Source of the DNA: Pyronema omphalodes
Lineage: Eukaryota; Ascomycota; Pezizomycetes; Pezizales; Pyronemataceae
Assembly: GCA_024516155.1 (NCBI GenBank)
Contig: JAJJXM010000049.1
Span: 372,001 to 436,000, forward strand
DNA: 64,000 nucleotides
Direction: 5' to 3'
How positions within the stretch are numbered: the stretch's first letter is position 1; every line of letters starts with the position of its first letter. Of this stretch, positions 1 through 9,974 are shown one piece after another. The notes beneath the pieces are model-generated. The model was not told the origin of the DNA. It searched no databases and saw nothing but the letters and a program-made list of their open reading frames with translations. Both the position numbers and the translations under genes were made by a program.

Positions 1-2
1 AG

Positions 3-362
3 GTCATCTCCCCATCAGCAGTACGACTCACGCTCCCACGAAAATGGAAGATACACAACGTCTTCCATACCTCTTTACTTGAGCCCTTTAGAGCAGGAAC
101 TCGGGCTCCACCAGACACAAATAAAATTTTACGGGAGGCAGATGATGTTGAGGGAAGCGAGGAATACGATATCGATGAAGTCATGAGCAGCTATAAATCT
201 GGGAATCGAGTATTGTACCTTGTTAAATGGCTAGGTTGGCCCAACAAAAAAGACTGGACGGCAGAACCATTCGACAACTTTTCAGTAGGAGGTCAGGAGA
301 AGTTACGAGACTTTCATCTCAAGTACCCTGATTCTCCGAGGGACTACCGACTCAAGGATTAG
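3..362 (+). CDS. Ty3/Gypsy integrase C-terminus with chromodomain (partial)
   Basis: Open from the window edge to TAG at 360-362. The first part contains the integrase tail motif with WKIHNVFHTSLLEPF, which in Ty3 elements precedes the chromodomain. The last 70 or so residues form a chromodomain: acidic YDIDEVMSSYK, then VLYLVKWLGWP and DWTAEPFDNF, with the aromatic cage-type Y and W residues present. In chromoviruses this domain directs integration towards particular chromatin. Reading is uninterrupted over the visible 119 codons. Only the 3' end is visible, so the activity of this copy cannot be judged. Confidence 0.88.
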   Translation, partial: VISPSAVRLTLPRKWKIHNVFHTSLLEPFRAGTRAPPDTNKILREADDVEGSEEYDIDEVMSSYKSGNRVLYLVKWLGWPNKKDWTAEPFDNFSVGGQEKLRDFHLKYPDSPRDYRLKD

Positions 363-520
363 GGCTTAATGTTTTTCCCTACGAGGTTTTCATTAGGTCG
401 AGTTGGTAGTAGGATGTAGGGGCTGGAGGACTACATCCATATATGATCACTAAGTCACTTGGCTACGGCGAGGTGCGATCACAGAATGATAAGCTACTTG
501 CTTCGGGACGAAGCTTGAAC

Positions 521-533
521 AGGGGGGAGGTGG
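521..533 (+). other. polypurine tract of GyA-1
   Basis: An AGGGGGGAGGTGG run directly abuts the TGTCAC start of the 3' LTR. This is the expected position for plus-strand DNA priming and fixes the LTR boundary. Confidence 0.8.
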
Positions 534-1889
534 TGTCACACCCTATATTGTGTGAGTATAGAATAGGTAACATGTATAACATTTAGAGAACATGGCAAAC
601 TCGACAGGAGAATGAATAATAAGGTTAGTATCCCGGGCCGGAACCCCCTGAGGAGCTCCAGCTAGCCACGTCACGTGATTCGTGACTTTCCGAAAGGACC
701 TCACGAGGATCCCGGCCCGAGGCGTCGCTACCTGTTATTCACTGTCAGTTTGGGAGGATCACAGATGGATGGGAACGAGGAACAACTTACCTCATGGGTG
801 TCGACTTACCCATGAGAAAACTACAGACGACGCTGATGGAGACAGAAGACGACGGCGAAAGGACACCTCCTTATACTTGAGGTTGTGTTCCACCAAGCAC
901 GGCTACCAGAGGGCTTGCAAGAGAAGGGAATTCTCAGGACAGTGCAAGGCAGACGAATAGGATCATCCGAGGTCTGAGTTGGACGGATAGTCGGCCAAGG
1001 AACAAGGCAGAGTCTAGTCAGCCAACAGGAGTGGAGCTCAGGACAAGGGTCAAGATTGCGTTAGCATGAGACGACGTCCTGCAGCAAGGAACACCACTCA
1101 GGGAAACTGTTGGATGGAACTGATATGACGCGACCTTAGGCCAATGACTACCGACTGCAAGATAAGACGGCGTTTGCATACACACCAGGGTGTGGCTGCG
1201 CGCAAGTGCGCGCAGGTGGGGCTGTTATGACATCACACAGGAATGTGACGGGGCAGTGCGCTCCGGTAAGGCATAGTCTGCCTTATGATGTCAGATTCCT
1301 TCACTCGCAATCGAGATTCTCTAGGGAGATCTATGATCAAGACGACTCATAAGATATATGACTCACATGTCATCATCAGAGGAGTCACTGCATTATGCGC
1401 TCAAGTGGAGTCACCCTCCACTAGGCGCTTAACCCCAATATCTGATTGGAAGGTGTGGTAGCACGGCAAGGAATGTCAAGGATTAATCTGACACGAAGGT
1501 CATCATGCAAGTGAGCAATTAATATAATTGCGCATGCAGCATGATGCGAGCCATCAGCAGATTTGTCAAAGAATTGACTCACGTCTTATCTCCTAGGCTT
1601 AGTTGGGAAGTTGGTTCCCTTGGGAAGTCTGGGCGAACTTGTAGACGAAAGTCTATAAAAGACCCTAAGTCTTCCCACCGTCTCCTCCAGCATCAGCAAC
1701 TTGATCTCTTGTTACGACATACCTTTCTACACCAATACCTCAGGACGAGACCCTTAAGTTTATTCGGCCTGTGATCGATTAGTTTACTTCCTAGCTCTTA
1801 GGAAAATCTATTTGTTGAATATCTTTCAAACGAAGCAATAACTGATCGGAAAAGCCTCTGTATTGAAAGCCTCAATACCCAGGTTCACA
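534..1889 (+). repeat. GyA-1 3' LTR (1,356 bp)
   Basis: Runs from TGTCACACC to GGTTCACA. It matches the inverted GyA-2 LTR along its whole length with scattered single-base differences. A TATAAAA-like box lies near 1653-1660. Small open frames here (for example 682-960 and 1541-1774) recur in the inverted copy and are LTR sequence, not genes. Confidence 0.9.
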
Positions 1890-3023
1890 GTTGACCCCAG
1901 ATTGCTGCAATTTGTTGACAAGTGATTCCAAAAATGCTTCCGTTGCATTTTTTGCTTCAGGCTTCTTTTGTTGAGCCTTTTGTTTGCGCTCCTGGCGCTT
2001 TCTCTCCAACGCTTTTCTGATGTATGAATCATCTGAGTCTTCGCCGTCCGAAGGATCAGATGGTGGTGGTGGAGGTGGTGGGAGTCCTCCTCCTGGGGGT
2101 TTACTGCCCCTACCCCCATTTCTGCCGTTGTCTGCAGGGGTTCCATCCTCTGATGTAGGCAAGGGGACTTCAGGTGCCCTGCCGAGGGAGGGAGGTCTGG
2201 GAGTCATCTCCTCATGCATAGCCTCGGTTAGAGACTTAGCATCGAAATGTTCCTTTCTCTGGATTTTTGACATAACAAGGCCAATAACCTTGTTTACCAA
2301 TTCCATCTTTTCCTCCTCTCTCTGCTCTTCATAATCCAGCAGACGTTGCTGGTGCACCTCTTCAGCTCTAGACAGAGCTGCAATCCGCCTATCTCTTTGT
2401 TCATCATCCTGCTCTCGGATGGCGTCTTGTGTATTCTTTTGAAAGGCCCATTCCTCGATTTCCTTGTTGATTTGTAATTGGCTCTGGGCAAAGGCTTCGA
2501 GGATGGCATTGGTCGTCTGAATGCCGTGTTTGAGTCTTTCTGCAGCCGCTTGGTTGGCTGCCTCTTTGGTTTGAGTGTCCGTGGCAAGTTCGCCAATTGT
2601 CCTCCAAACTTGGCCGGCAAAGTCGTTGCTGGCCTGAACGAGTCTGGTAACGGTTTGAAGGTTGACTTCTTGGTCAAGGTTGCCCTTCTTTGCTAGGATG
2701 TCGTAAGCTTTCTGCATCCCCTGGGCCATTTCCTGATAGAGTCCCTTCATCCGTTGTAGTTCTTCGTTCATTGCAGCTCCTGATCCTGCTGCTTCCATCA
2801 ATCTCTTAATGTCCTCCTCAGTCGAATTCATCCTTTCCATCATTAAAATCACCCATTGTGGTACTTCGCCTAGGTGAAGGGTGGTGCCATGATGAACCCT
2901 TGGTTGTCCCACAGAGGTGACTTCCTCCCAGGAGCGAGGACGGGTGATGCTGACAGTATCAGCCATAGGCGCATCAAGTCCGTCGTCGTGGGTGGCATCG
3001 CCGGTGAGTCTGCGTGAGGCCAT
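1872..3023 (-). pseudogene. GyA-2 gag, truncated by the GyA-1 insertion
   Basis: An ATG at 3023 opens a 383-codon frame whose last six or so codons (1889-1872) come from the antisense end of the GyA-1 LTR, so its stop is accidental. The protein is helical and charged, with MMERMNSTEEDIKRLMEA and a long Q/E/K-rich stretch, followed by a Pro/Gly/Asp-rich tail with an eight-proline run. No CCHC knuckle is visible in the surviving part. The gag assignment rests on its position directly after the 5' LTR and leader and on its composition, not on a diagnostic motif. The missing 3' part should lie left of the window. Confidence 0.6.
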
Positions 3024-3090
3024 TGTAGATTGAAGTTTTTGTTTGTAGTTTTCAGAGGAGTGTTGGTGTTTCTTGCCCTAGAAGAGGGTC

Positions 3091-3887
3091 TATCAGAATC
3101 CGTATCCACGGTTACTGACGACAGGCAGCGCGGGGGTTTCGGCGGCGAGGAGAGCGGCGGCGGGTTAGGTAAGGCTGGTAAGTTGGGAATGGGCAAGGGT
3201 TTGTGGGCTGGGAAATCACAGGTGAGTTTGGAGAGATGGGAAATCACAAGGGAACTTTTGTAGATAGGATTGTGGTAAATAGAAACTTGATTGCGTGAAG
3301 AAATAAACTACATACAAATTTCCTCCTCTTATACTCGTTCCTTCATGACTCGTGACTCAGCATTCTCCGCCTGCGGAGAATGCTTCCAATGCTAACCGCC
3401 GTGATACTACATACATGACCAACATTCCCCAACATTTGCCAACCGCCGTAATTCCAAATAAGAAAACAGGGAACACTACATACCAAAAGATAACTACCTT
3501 GCTAACCGCCTTAATTCCAAATAATAATAAAGAAAGAGTACATACCAAAAGAGATAACTACCTGGCTAACCGCCGTGATTCCAAATAATAAAGAAAGAGT
3601 ACATGCCAAAAGAGATAACTACCTGGCTAACCACCGTAACTCCAACTACATAAGAGATAAGTAAAAGATTCCAACATTTTCCTAGCCGCCGTGATACCTA
3701 AAATAAACTCAAATAATAAATAACTGCTGAAATATGAAAATCCCCGGCAAGGGGCCCAGCCCCTTGCCCTAACCCTATCCCTATCACTTCATGATGGCGT
3801 AGCAGGTTGCTAGGGTGATGGCAACCACCCATAGCCCTGTGGTGGTGACGGCGGAGGCCAGGAGCATGTCACGGGAGCGTTGTGACA
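3091..3887 (-). repeat. GyB 3' LTR
   Basis: 797 bp, TGTCACAACG to CTGATA on the minus strand. Contains about four imperfect copies of a unit around 55-60 bp (motif GCTAACCGCCGTGATTCC, about 3390-3690) that differ in number from the 5' LTR. Confidence 0.92.
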
Positions 3888-3904
3888 TAAGCCCCCCCCT
3901 CCAG
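3888..3904 (-). other. polypurine tract of GyB
   Basis: On the minus strand a GGAGGGGGGGGCTTA run lies directly against the TGTCAC start of the 3' LTR, mirroring the GyC and GyA-1 tracts. Confidence 0.75.
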
Positions 3905-3924
3905 GCCGAGACTCCGGCGAGGCC

Positions 3925-4851
3925 TTAGGCAGTCCCCCACGCGGGCCTCCGGATGGGGGACCGTCCCCGATACTGCCTTCCCCGACGTCGGCGACGTACG
4001 ACGTCCTGGGTGATGTCCTCGAGGACATAAGGCGGTATTTGCTCTTGTTGGTGTCCTAAGGGGGGCGCCGTTATTTGTTCTTGTTGGTGCCCTGAGGAGA
4101 ACGGGGGTATTTGATCTTGTTGGTGCCCTGAGGCGGGGGGCTCCGGGGGATCCGAACAAGGGGCGGATGTCAGGTCGTTGGTTGGTCGGTAGTCGACGGT
4201 GGGGAGATGCTGTTCCGGCTCCGCTGTCTGATAGAAAGACAGGTTGATCGCCACCTTCTCGTGGTCCGAAGGTCCCGTCATCATAATTACTGGGAGTTGG
4301 TGTCGGATCGTATGGAGGGTGGAGTCCTCCGATTCCAGTTCGCGGGGACGGGGTGGTTCGTTTTCCTGATTTTCCGTAGGGACGGGAGGTTCCTTTCCTG
4401 TCCCGGGCTCGTCCTTGCAGGGTGGTATCGTTGCCGGGGTCTCCGTGGGGGGTTTCCATCCTCTGATACCGCATCTCTGGTCGTGTCCGTCTTTGTTGAC
4501 CAGGAATTTACACACATTGCAGAGTCTCTTTCCTTTCTGCCATGCCTTGCAGGCCTTTTGCGGGTCCATCCTTCGGTGTCGGATCACCCATTCTAACTCG
4601 GGGTCATGTAGCTGCCCGCAGCTACATGATTTTTTTATGCGTGCCGCAATTGCTTGCGCCACCGCTGGGAAATGATTGTTGTTTAATTTCGATTGGAGGT
4701 GAATGGAGCAGGAGTCGTTGTTGCAGAACGACCAGTGTAGTTCTGCGTGCGGGATCGTGGGGTGGGGGGATTTCTTTTCTGCCGGGGGAGTAGGGGTTCG
4801 GTACCAGCCCAAAGAGGACGGGGGGTCCTCGGAGTTCGTTCTATCGTCCAT
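3925..4851 (-). CDS. GyB ORF3: Cys/His-rich protein encoded after pol
   Basis: A 308-codon intact frame in the position where retroviruses carry env. The A of its ATG (4851) is the last base of the pol stop, giving TAATG. Residues about 35-140 hold a Cys/His pattern (FCNNDSC then H; CSCG then HDPELE; KACKAWQKGKRLCNVC; FLVNKDGHDQRCG) that is matched almost position for position in GyC ORF3. The middle shares AINLSFY. The C-terminus has GHQQEQI repeats and ends in a very basic stretch (VVRRRRRGRQYRGR). No signal peptide or membrane segment is apparent, so an envelope role is unlikely; zinc and nucleic-acid binding is my inference. It is the only long intact frame of GyB after gag. Confidence 0.8.
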   Translation of the reverse strand: MDDRTNSEDPPSSLGWYRTPTPPAEKKSPHPTIPHAELHWSFCNNDSCSIHLQSKLNNNHFPAVAQAIAARIKKSCSCGQLHDPELEWVIRHRRMDPQKACKAWQKGKRLCNVCKFLVNKDGHDQRCGIRGWKPPTETPATIPPCKDEPGTGKEPPVPTENQENEPPRPRELESEDSTLHTIRHQLPVIMMTGPSDHEKVAINLSFYQTAEPEQHLPTVDYRPTNDLTSAPCSDPPEPPASGHQQDQIPPFSSGHQQEQITAPPLGHQQEQIPPYVLEDITQDVVRRRRRGRQYRGRSPIRRPAWGTA

Positions 4852-7800
4852 TACAGCTGTGGGGCAGGTTTATTAGGGTACCTGCGGTGGAATTGGGTGA
4901 TGGCGTCGGGGGAGTTTTGGAAATTGTCGGCGGGGTACCAGGTCGTATCGGGGTCGTGGAAACCAGTCCACTTAACTCGATATTGTATCTGACCCCGGTG
5001 GCGTCGAGAATCCACTATCTCCTCAACTTCCCACTCTTCCTCGTCGTCGAGGACAATCGGTAGCGGAGGGGGCTGAATATGGCCTGGGATGGTGGTCGAA
5101 GTAGGTTGAGACGGTTCTAGAAGGGAGATGTGAAATACTGGATGGATATTTGCGTTTGGGGGGAGGTCCAGCTTATAAGCTCGCGACCCTACCTTAGACA
5201 AGATAGTGTAGGGGCCCCAATAGCTTGTAATCGAGCTTGTTGGAGGGTCAGGGTGGTTTTCACATTCTTCCTCTTCAGCCAGACCCGATCTCCCACTCGA
5301 AGGACCGGATCCGGGTGTCGATGCCGGTTCGCCTGTTCTGCATGAGCAGTCTGGGCATAGTGGACCTCTGCCCTCAGATCCTCGTGAAGTCGGTTGAGGG
5401 CGCCAACATATTTGGAGACCTCGGGGTTTCCTTCCGCGACTTCACCCAGCGGCTGGGTAAAACGGGGATGATATCCGTAATTCGCGAAGAAGGGGGACAC
5501 CTTGGTCGTTCCTGAGCGGGAGTTGTTGTAGCAGAACTCCGCCATAGGAAGGAGTTGGTTCCAATTGTCCTGTTGATAGTTACAATACGCCCTGAGGTAT
5601 TGTTCGAGGATCGCATTGACCCTCTCTGTCTGTCCGTCGGACTCTGGGTGAAACGCCGTACTCAGGTTCCTCGTGGTCCCCATTGCCTCCATAACCCTCT
5701 TCCAGAACTGAGAGGTGAATAGGGACCCCCGATCCGAGATGATGCTGCTCGGGGAGTCCGTGGGCCCGTACCACATGTGTGAGAAACCCGTCCGCAAGTT
5801 CCCTGGGTCCCATAGTGTCCCTACATGCTACGAAGTGCGCCATCTTCGTCAAGCGGTCCACAATCACCCATATCGCATTCATTCCCCCATCTTCCGGAAG
5901 ACCTGTGATAAAATCCATGGAGATGGATTCCCATGGTCTTTCTGGAATCTGTAACGGTCGTAAGAGGCCGAAGGGGGCGTGCTTAATGGGCTTGATACGT
6001 TTACAGGTATCACAGTAGTCGACATATCGAGTCACATACTGTCGTTGTTGTGGCCAATAAAAATTCCGGCTGACCAACTCCAAGGTCCTTGCCCTTCCCG
6101 GATGCCCCGCGGCCTGGGAGTCGTGATGTCTGTCGTAAAATTTGTAACCTCAGGTCGTCGTCGTCAGGGACCCATATCAATCCCTCGTATAGGAGTAACC
6201 CATCCTTTTCCTCGCATAACCCCAAGGGGACCCTATTGTCTCGGGTTATCCCTTCCCGAAGTTTGCGGATTACCTCCTGGAGTTCCGTATCGGTCCTCGT
6301 TTTTTCCCGAATTTTGGTAAGGAGGGGGGTGTCCGGGGTGAGTCTTATCAATTGTGTCTCGTTCACATGAAAGACTTCCTGGGGAAGGAGGACTCGGCTT
6401 CGGTTCTTCCGGTGCTTCATCTCCCCTTCCCAGGGAGAGTCTCCTGACTCTCGGGACAATATGTCGGGTTTTCCTGCCAACTTCCCCGGACGATACGTGA
6501 TCGTGAAGTCATAGTTAGCCAGTTGTTCCGCCCATCGGGCCTGTCGGAGGTTGAGGTCCCTCTTTGTTTGCCAATATTCCAGGTTTTTATGGTCTGACAG
6601 TATCCGGATACTGTGTCTCGTCGATTTGCAGTACGTCGACCACTTGTCCAATGCCTCCACTATTGCCAGGAGCTCCTTATCGTGGATGTCGTAATTGAGC
6701 TCCGCTTCTTTTAATTTTCTTGAAAAATAGGCAAGGGGGTGCAGTACGTTGGAGTCGTCGGGTTGTGAGCAGACTGCCCCGATGGCATAGTCTGAGGCGT
6801 CTGTCTCCAGGGTGAGTGGCCGATCCGGGTCGAAATGTTGCAGGATCGGCTGGGATATCATTGCCGTCTTCAGTTGTTCAAAGGCCCGTTGTGTCTCGTC
6901 GTTCCATTCCCAGGGTACCTGCTTTTTCGTCAATCGTGTCAATGGCGTGGTGATCTTGCTGAAATCCCGGATGAATCGACGGTAAAAGTTGGCGAATCCC
7001 AGGAAACTTTGGACTCCCTTCACATTTACCGGTTCCTTCCATTCCTTAACCGCCCTAATTTTCTCGGGGTCCATCTGCAACCCTGTGGGGGAGATGATGT
7101 ATCCCAGGTATTCCGTCTTTTTTGTGTGGAATTCACATTTCGAGGGTTTCAAGGTCAGTCCTACGTCCCTTAACCTTTCCAGGACCATGCGTACGTGTCT
7201 CTGATGCTCCGCCAGATTCATCCGAGTAGATCAATATGTCGTCGAGATAGGCGATGCAAAAGATGTCGAGGTAATCACTTAAGACTTCGTTCATCCATCG
7301 TTGAAACGAAGCTGGAGCATTTGTCAAACCAAATGGCATCACCAAATACTCGTATAGACCGTACTTGGTACGGAACGCAGTTTTCCATTCATCTCCTGTG
7401 GCTATTCGGAGGTTATGGTATGCATCTCGCACATCTAATTTGGTATAGATCTTGGCGTTGGAAAGTCTATCCAACGCTTCCCCTATCAGCGGGAGTGGGG
7501 TGCGATCTTTGATTGTGATTTCGTTGAGTCGTCGGTAGTCGACGCATAACCGTAAGGGTACCATCCTTTTTCTTAACGAAATGGATTGGGGCTCCCGCTG
7601 GAGACGTCGACCGTCGGACCCAACCCCTTCTTTCATTCTCTTCCAAGTAATCCCTCAAGTACTCGCAGGCGTTCCTCATCGAGGGCTCGCAGGGGTTCGA
7701 ACGGCGGAACCTTTCCGTCCATCAAGGGGATCCGGTGGTCATGATGTCGGTGCGGAGGCAACCCTACCGCCTCTTTTTCCCTGAATACGGAGAGGTAATC

Positions 7801-8833
7801 TGCATATTCCGGTGGTATTATTTCCTTCCAGGGAGTCAGGTTTGTCTTTCCCCGCTCGGATTATGGTACTCGCGAGTTCCAATTCCCCGGAAGTGGCAAT
7901 TGATTTGGCGGGAGCGGTTTCCCAGTTCCCCGGTTCTTCCTGGTTGGTTGGCGCAGTAGCGGTTGATTTGGCGGGAGCGGTTTCCCAGTTCCCCGGTTCC
8001 TTCTGGTTGGCTGGCGCTTGCGGGGGTTGCCGCGAAGCGCACTGAGTCGAGTCGGGATCGACCTCGGTGGATTCCGCGCGCCTAGATCCCTGTACGCTTT
8101 CCATATCCTCGTCCTCCGACTCTTCCACTTCTTCTCCTTCTTCATCCTCTTCTATACTTTCTCCCCAGATCTCTTGGATGCGAAGCTCATCTTCCTCATC
8201 CATCTGGAGCATCTCCTTCGGCCCTTCCATACCATAGGCGTGCTCCGCTTCCTCGTGTATTCCGTTGATTATATTCTTTTTCTGCCCCCCGTTCCGACAC
8301 GGTCGTGGCATGGGGCGAGGTAGGAAGGCAGTTCTTTCCGCATTTCTCGGAGTTGAAGACAATTCCTTCCTTCCTTCCAATCGATGCTGGGGATTGTGTT
8401 TCCGCAACCAAGGCAGTCCCAGGATAATGGGTGCGTTGCCAATGGTAATACAGTGGAGCCGAATATCTTCCCTATGGTCGTTGATCACCATGGTCACCAT
8501 GGCATCGTGGGTTACTGGGCCCCCATCCAATTCCCGTCCGTCTACAGCGAGAACCTTTCGTGGGGTTAATTTTTTCGCGCAGGGCAATCCCTGCTGTCTC
8601 ACATATTTTCGATCTATAAAATTCTCCGTGGCCCCGCAGTCGATCATGGCCGTTGTGTGGTATTCTTTCTTATTTCGTCCGATTAATTTTACTCGCAGGA
8701 TAATTTTTTCGTTTCTTCCGTATGGTCCTACACTCGAGATTCTATCCGCCGGTCCTGCCGTGGTTGAACTGGTGGGCGACAGTTGCCCCAGGAATCCACC
8801 TTTTCCTTTTATTCCTGGGGATTCTCTTTTCCC
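4851..8833 (-). pseudogene. GyB pol polyprotein, broken by several frameshifts
   Basis: Domains in order on the minus strand: aspartic protease (MIDCGATENFID, about 8647-8610); an acidic spacer with repeated PGNWETAPAKS (about 8060-7880); reverse transcriptase ([37 protein letters not shown], 7590-7230); RNase H (ETDASDYAIGAV, 6815 on); zinc HHCC and core integrase (DFITGLP; ISDRGSLF; SDGQTERVNAILEQYL, 6083-5500); and a chromodomain (EEWEVEEIVDSRRH, WTGFHDPDTTWYP, 5100-4880). Single-base indels switch frame near 7225, 6050-6010, 5790 and 5215, and between protease and RT (about 7740-7600). GyC carries the same architecture with a single break. Confidence 0.93.
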
Positions 8834-9867
8834 GACGTCTCACCGAGTCCCTCGTCTACCAATGTAGTTTCCGCTGCTCTGAATAATTTCTTACTTGGGC
8901 ACTTCGCAGCGTAGTGTCCCACCTTCCCACAGTTAAAACATTCGTTATTCCGCTTCCGCCTATCCTCCTCCGTCCTATCCCTTGGTTTCGGTCGACGAGT
9001 GGAATCTAATTCCATTGGTTCGGGGTCGGAGAGTCGAGAGTCGTGTCCCTGCCCCTTAAGATGGGGGTGGTGATAGAATTGAGGTTCATATCGAGTCCTC
9101 AGGGTTCGGAAGTTGAATAGTCGGTTGTCTAACGCTATGGCCTTGTTGGCGAACTCCGTGAGATCCGCTGGTCGTTCGTCAAGGAGTGCCAACTGTCGTT
9201 GGACGTCTGTGTTTAGTCCATCACTGAATTGATCGATGTAGGTCTCGTCATTATAGCTTAAATCGGATTTGATCCTTTGAAATTCGGCCCAATATGCAGC
9301 GGCGGATCGCGCGCCCTGCCTGATCATCTTAAACTTTCTTCTTGCTACTTCTTTTGAGTCGGCTTCCCCGAAAGCCCTACTGACAGCAGTCTTAAAGGTC
9401 TCCCAGGTCGTGTATACGCTTTTCCCCTCCTTGATGGACGGCTCGATCCATGCCCAAGCGTTACCTCTACAGCGGGAGCTCGCATAGTTCACCTTTTTCT
9501 GTTCGGTGTCGAATCTATTCCCTTCACAATTGAACTTCAGTTCGCATTGCGTCAGGAATGCCCTCAGCTTGGTCCGTTCACCGTAGTACAGCTCCGGGTC
9601 CTCCACCTTGGGGTTACTGGTTGTCGTGGGGCGATGGAGTTGAATGAGGATCTGGTTCAACTGCTGCTGGGTCATCGTGACCGGAGTGACAAGTCCCAAT
9701 CCTGCCGGGGTCGCCATTTCCGCAGGGTCGTCGGTAGAGGTATGGGGGAGTTCGGGTGATTCGGGGGTCTGTGGTCTGGATGGTTGTTCGGGGGTCACTG
9801 GGCTTGCCGATCCGGTCGGTTCTTGTTCGATATGTTCTCCGAGCTCCTTTAGCTGAAAGGACGCCAC
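8809..9867 (-). CDS. GyB gag with CCHC zinc knuckle
   Basis: The frame is open from the primer site to TAA at 8809-8811. It contains a retrotransposon gag core (KVNYASSRCRGNAWAWIEPS, FGEADSKEVARRKF, SAAAYWAEFQRI) and a CCHC knuckle CFNCGKVGHYAAKC near the C-terminus. No ATG precedes the conserved N-terminus. I place the start at the GTG (9867) homologous to the GTG starting the GyC gag; the first ATG is far inside, at 9717. Upstream of the GTG are tandem 9-bp CCCAGAAAA/CCCAGAAGA units (9872-9930). Near the stop a G GGA AAA heptamer (8833-8827) is followed by a pol frame open in -1, suggesting programmed frameshifting. Confidence 0.88.
   Translation of the reverse strand: MASFQLKELGEHIEQEPTGSASPVTPEQPSRPQTPESPELPHTSTDDPAEMATPAGLGLVTPVTMTQQQLNQILIQLHRPTTTSNPKVEDPELYYGERTKLRAFLTQCELKFNCEGNRFDTEQKKVNYASSRCRGNAWAWIEPSIKEGKSVYTTWETFKTAVSRAFGEADSKEVARRKFKMIRQGARSAAAYWAEFQRIKSDLSYNDETYIDQFSDGLNTDVQRQLALLDERPADLTEFANKAIALDNRLFNFRTLRTRYEPQFYHHPHLKGQGHDSRLSDPEPMELDSTRRPKPRDRTEEDRRKRNNECFNCGKVGHYAAKCPSKKLFRAAETTLVDEGLGETSGKENPQE
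8827..8833 (-). promoter_or_regulatory. candidate -1 frameshift site (G GGA AAA), GyB gag/pol
   Basis: In the gag frame the codons read TCG GGA AAA GAG, five codons before the stop. The -1 frame is open from here into the protease. The same heptamer and context occur in GyC at 17017-17023. Confidence 0.6.
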
Positions 9868-9963
9868 TGTGTGCGCCTTCTTCTGGGTTTTCTGGGTCTT
9901 CTGGGTTTTCTGGGTCTTCTGGGTTTTCTGGGTCCTCGCTCCGCGTTGGGTGTCGTACACAGG

Positions 9964-9973
9964 ACGCAATCAA
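9964..9973 (-). promoter_or_regulatory. self-priming type primer-binding site of GyB
   Basis: One base after the 5' LTR, the minus strand reads TTGATTGCGT. This is the exact reverse complement of ACGCAATCAA within the LTR (minus strand of 10171-10180), which lies 37 nt downstream of a TATAAG box (10217-10212). No tRNA-type TGG start is present, matching the Tf1/sushi self-priming scheme. Confidence 0.7.
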
Positions 9974-9974
9974 A

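Larger units (their letters stand above)
1..1889 (+). mobile_element. GyA-1: 3' part of a Ty3/Gypsy chromovirus, cut by the window start
   Basis: The left edge shows the end of a Ty3/Gypsy pol gene (integrase tail plus chromodomain), then a non-coding spacer, a polypurine tract at 521-533 and a complete 3' LTR at 534-1889. The LTR begins TGTCAC and ends TTCACA. The same 1,356-bp LTR occurs inverted at 10823-13977 once the LINE inside that copy is removed, which fixes both ends. The 5' half of the element lies outside the window. Immediately after the LTR the sequence becomes antisense gag of a second copy of the same family (GyA-2), so GyA-1 most simply inserted into the GyA-2 gag gene. The predicted 5-bp target duplication would be GTTGA (1890-1894). 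Confidence 0.88.

Noticed and set aside
682..960. 92-codon open frame and its mirror at 13551-13742
   Set aside because: Both lie within the GyA LTR copies; recurrence reflects repeat sequence, not a gene.
3030..3263. Short frames recurring at 9869-10147
   Set aside because: They are within the two GyB LTRs.
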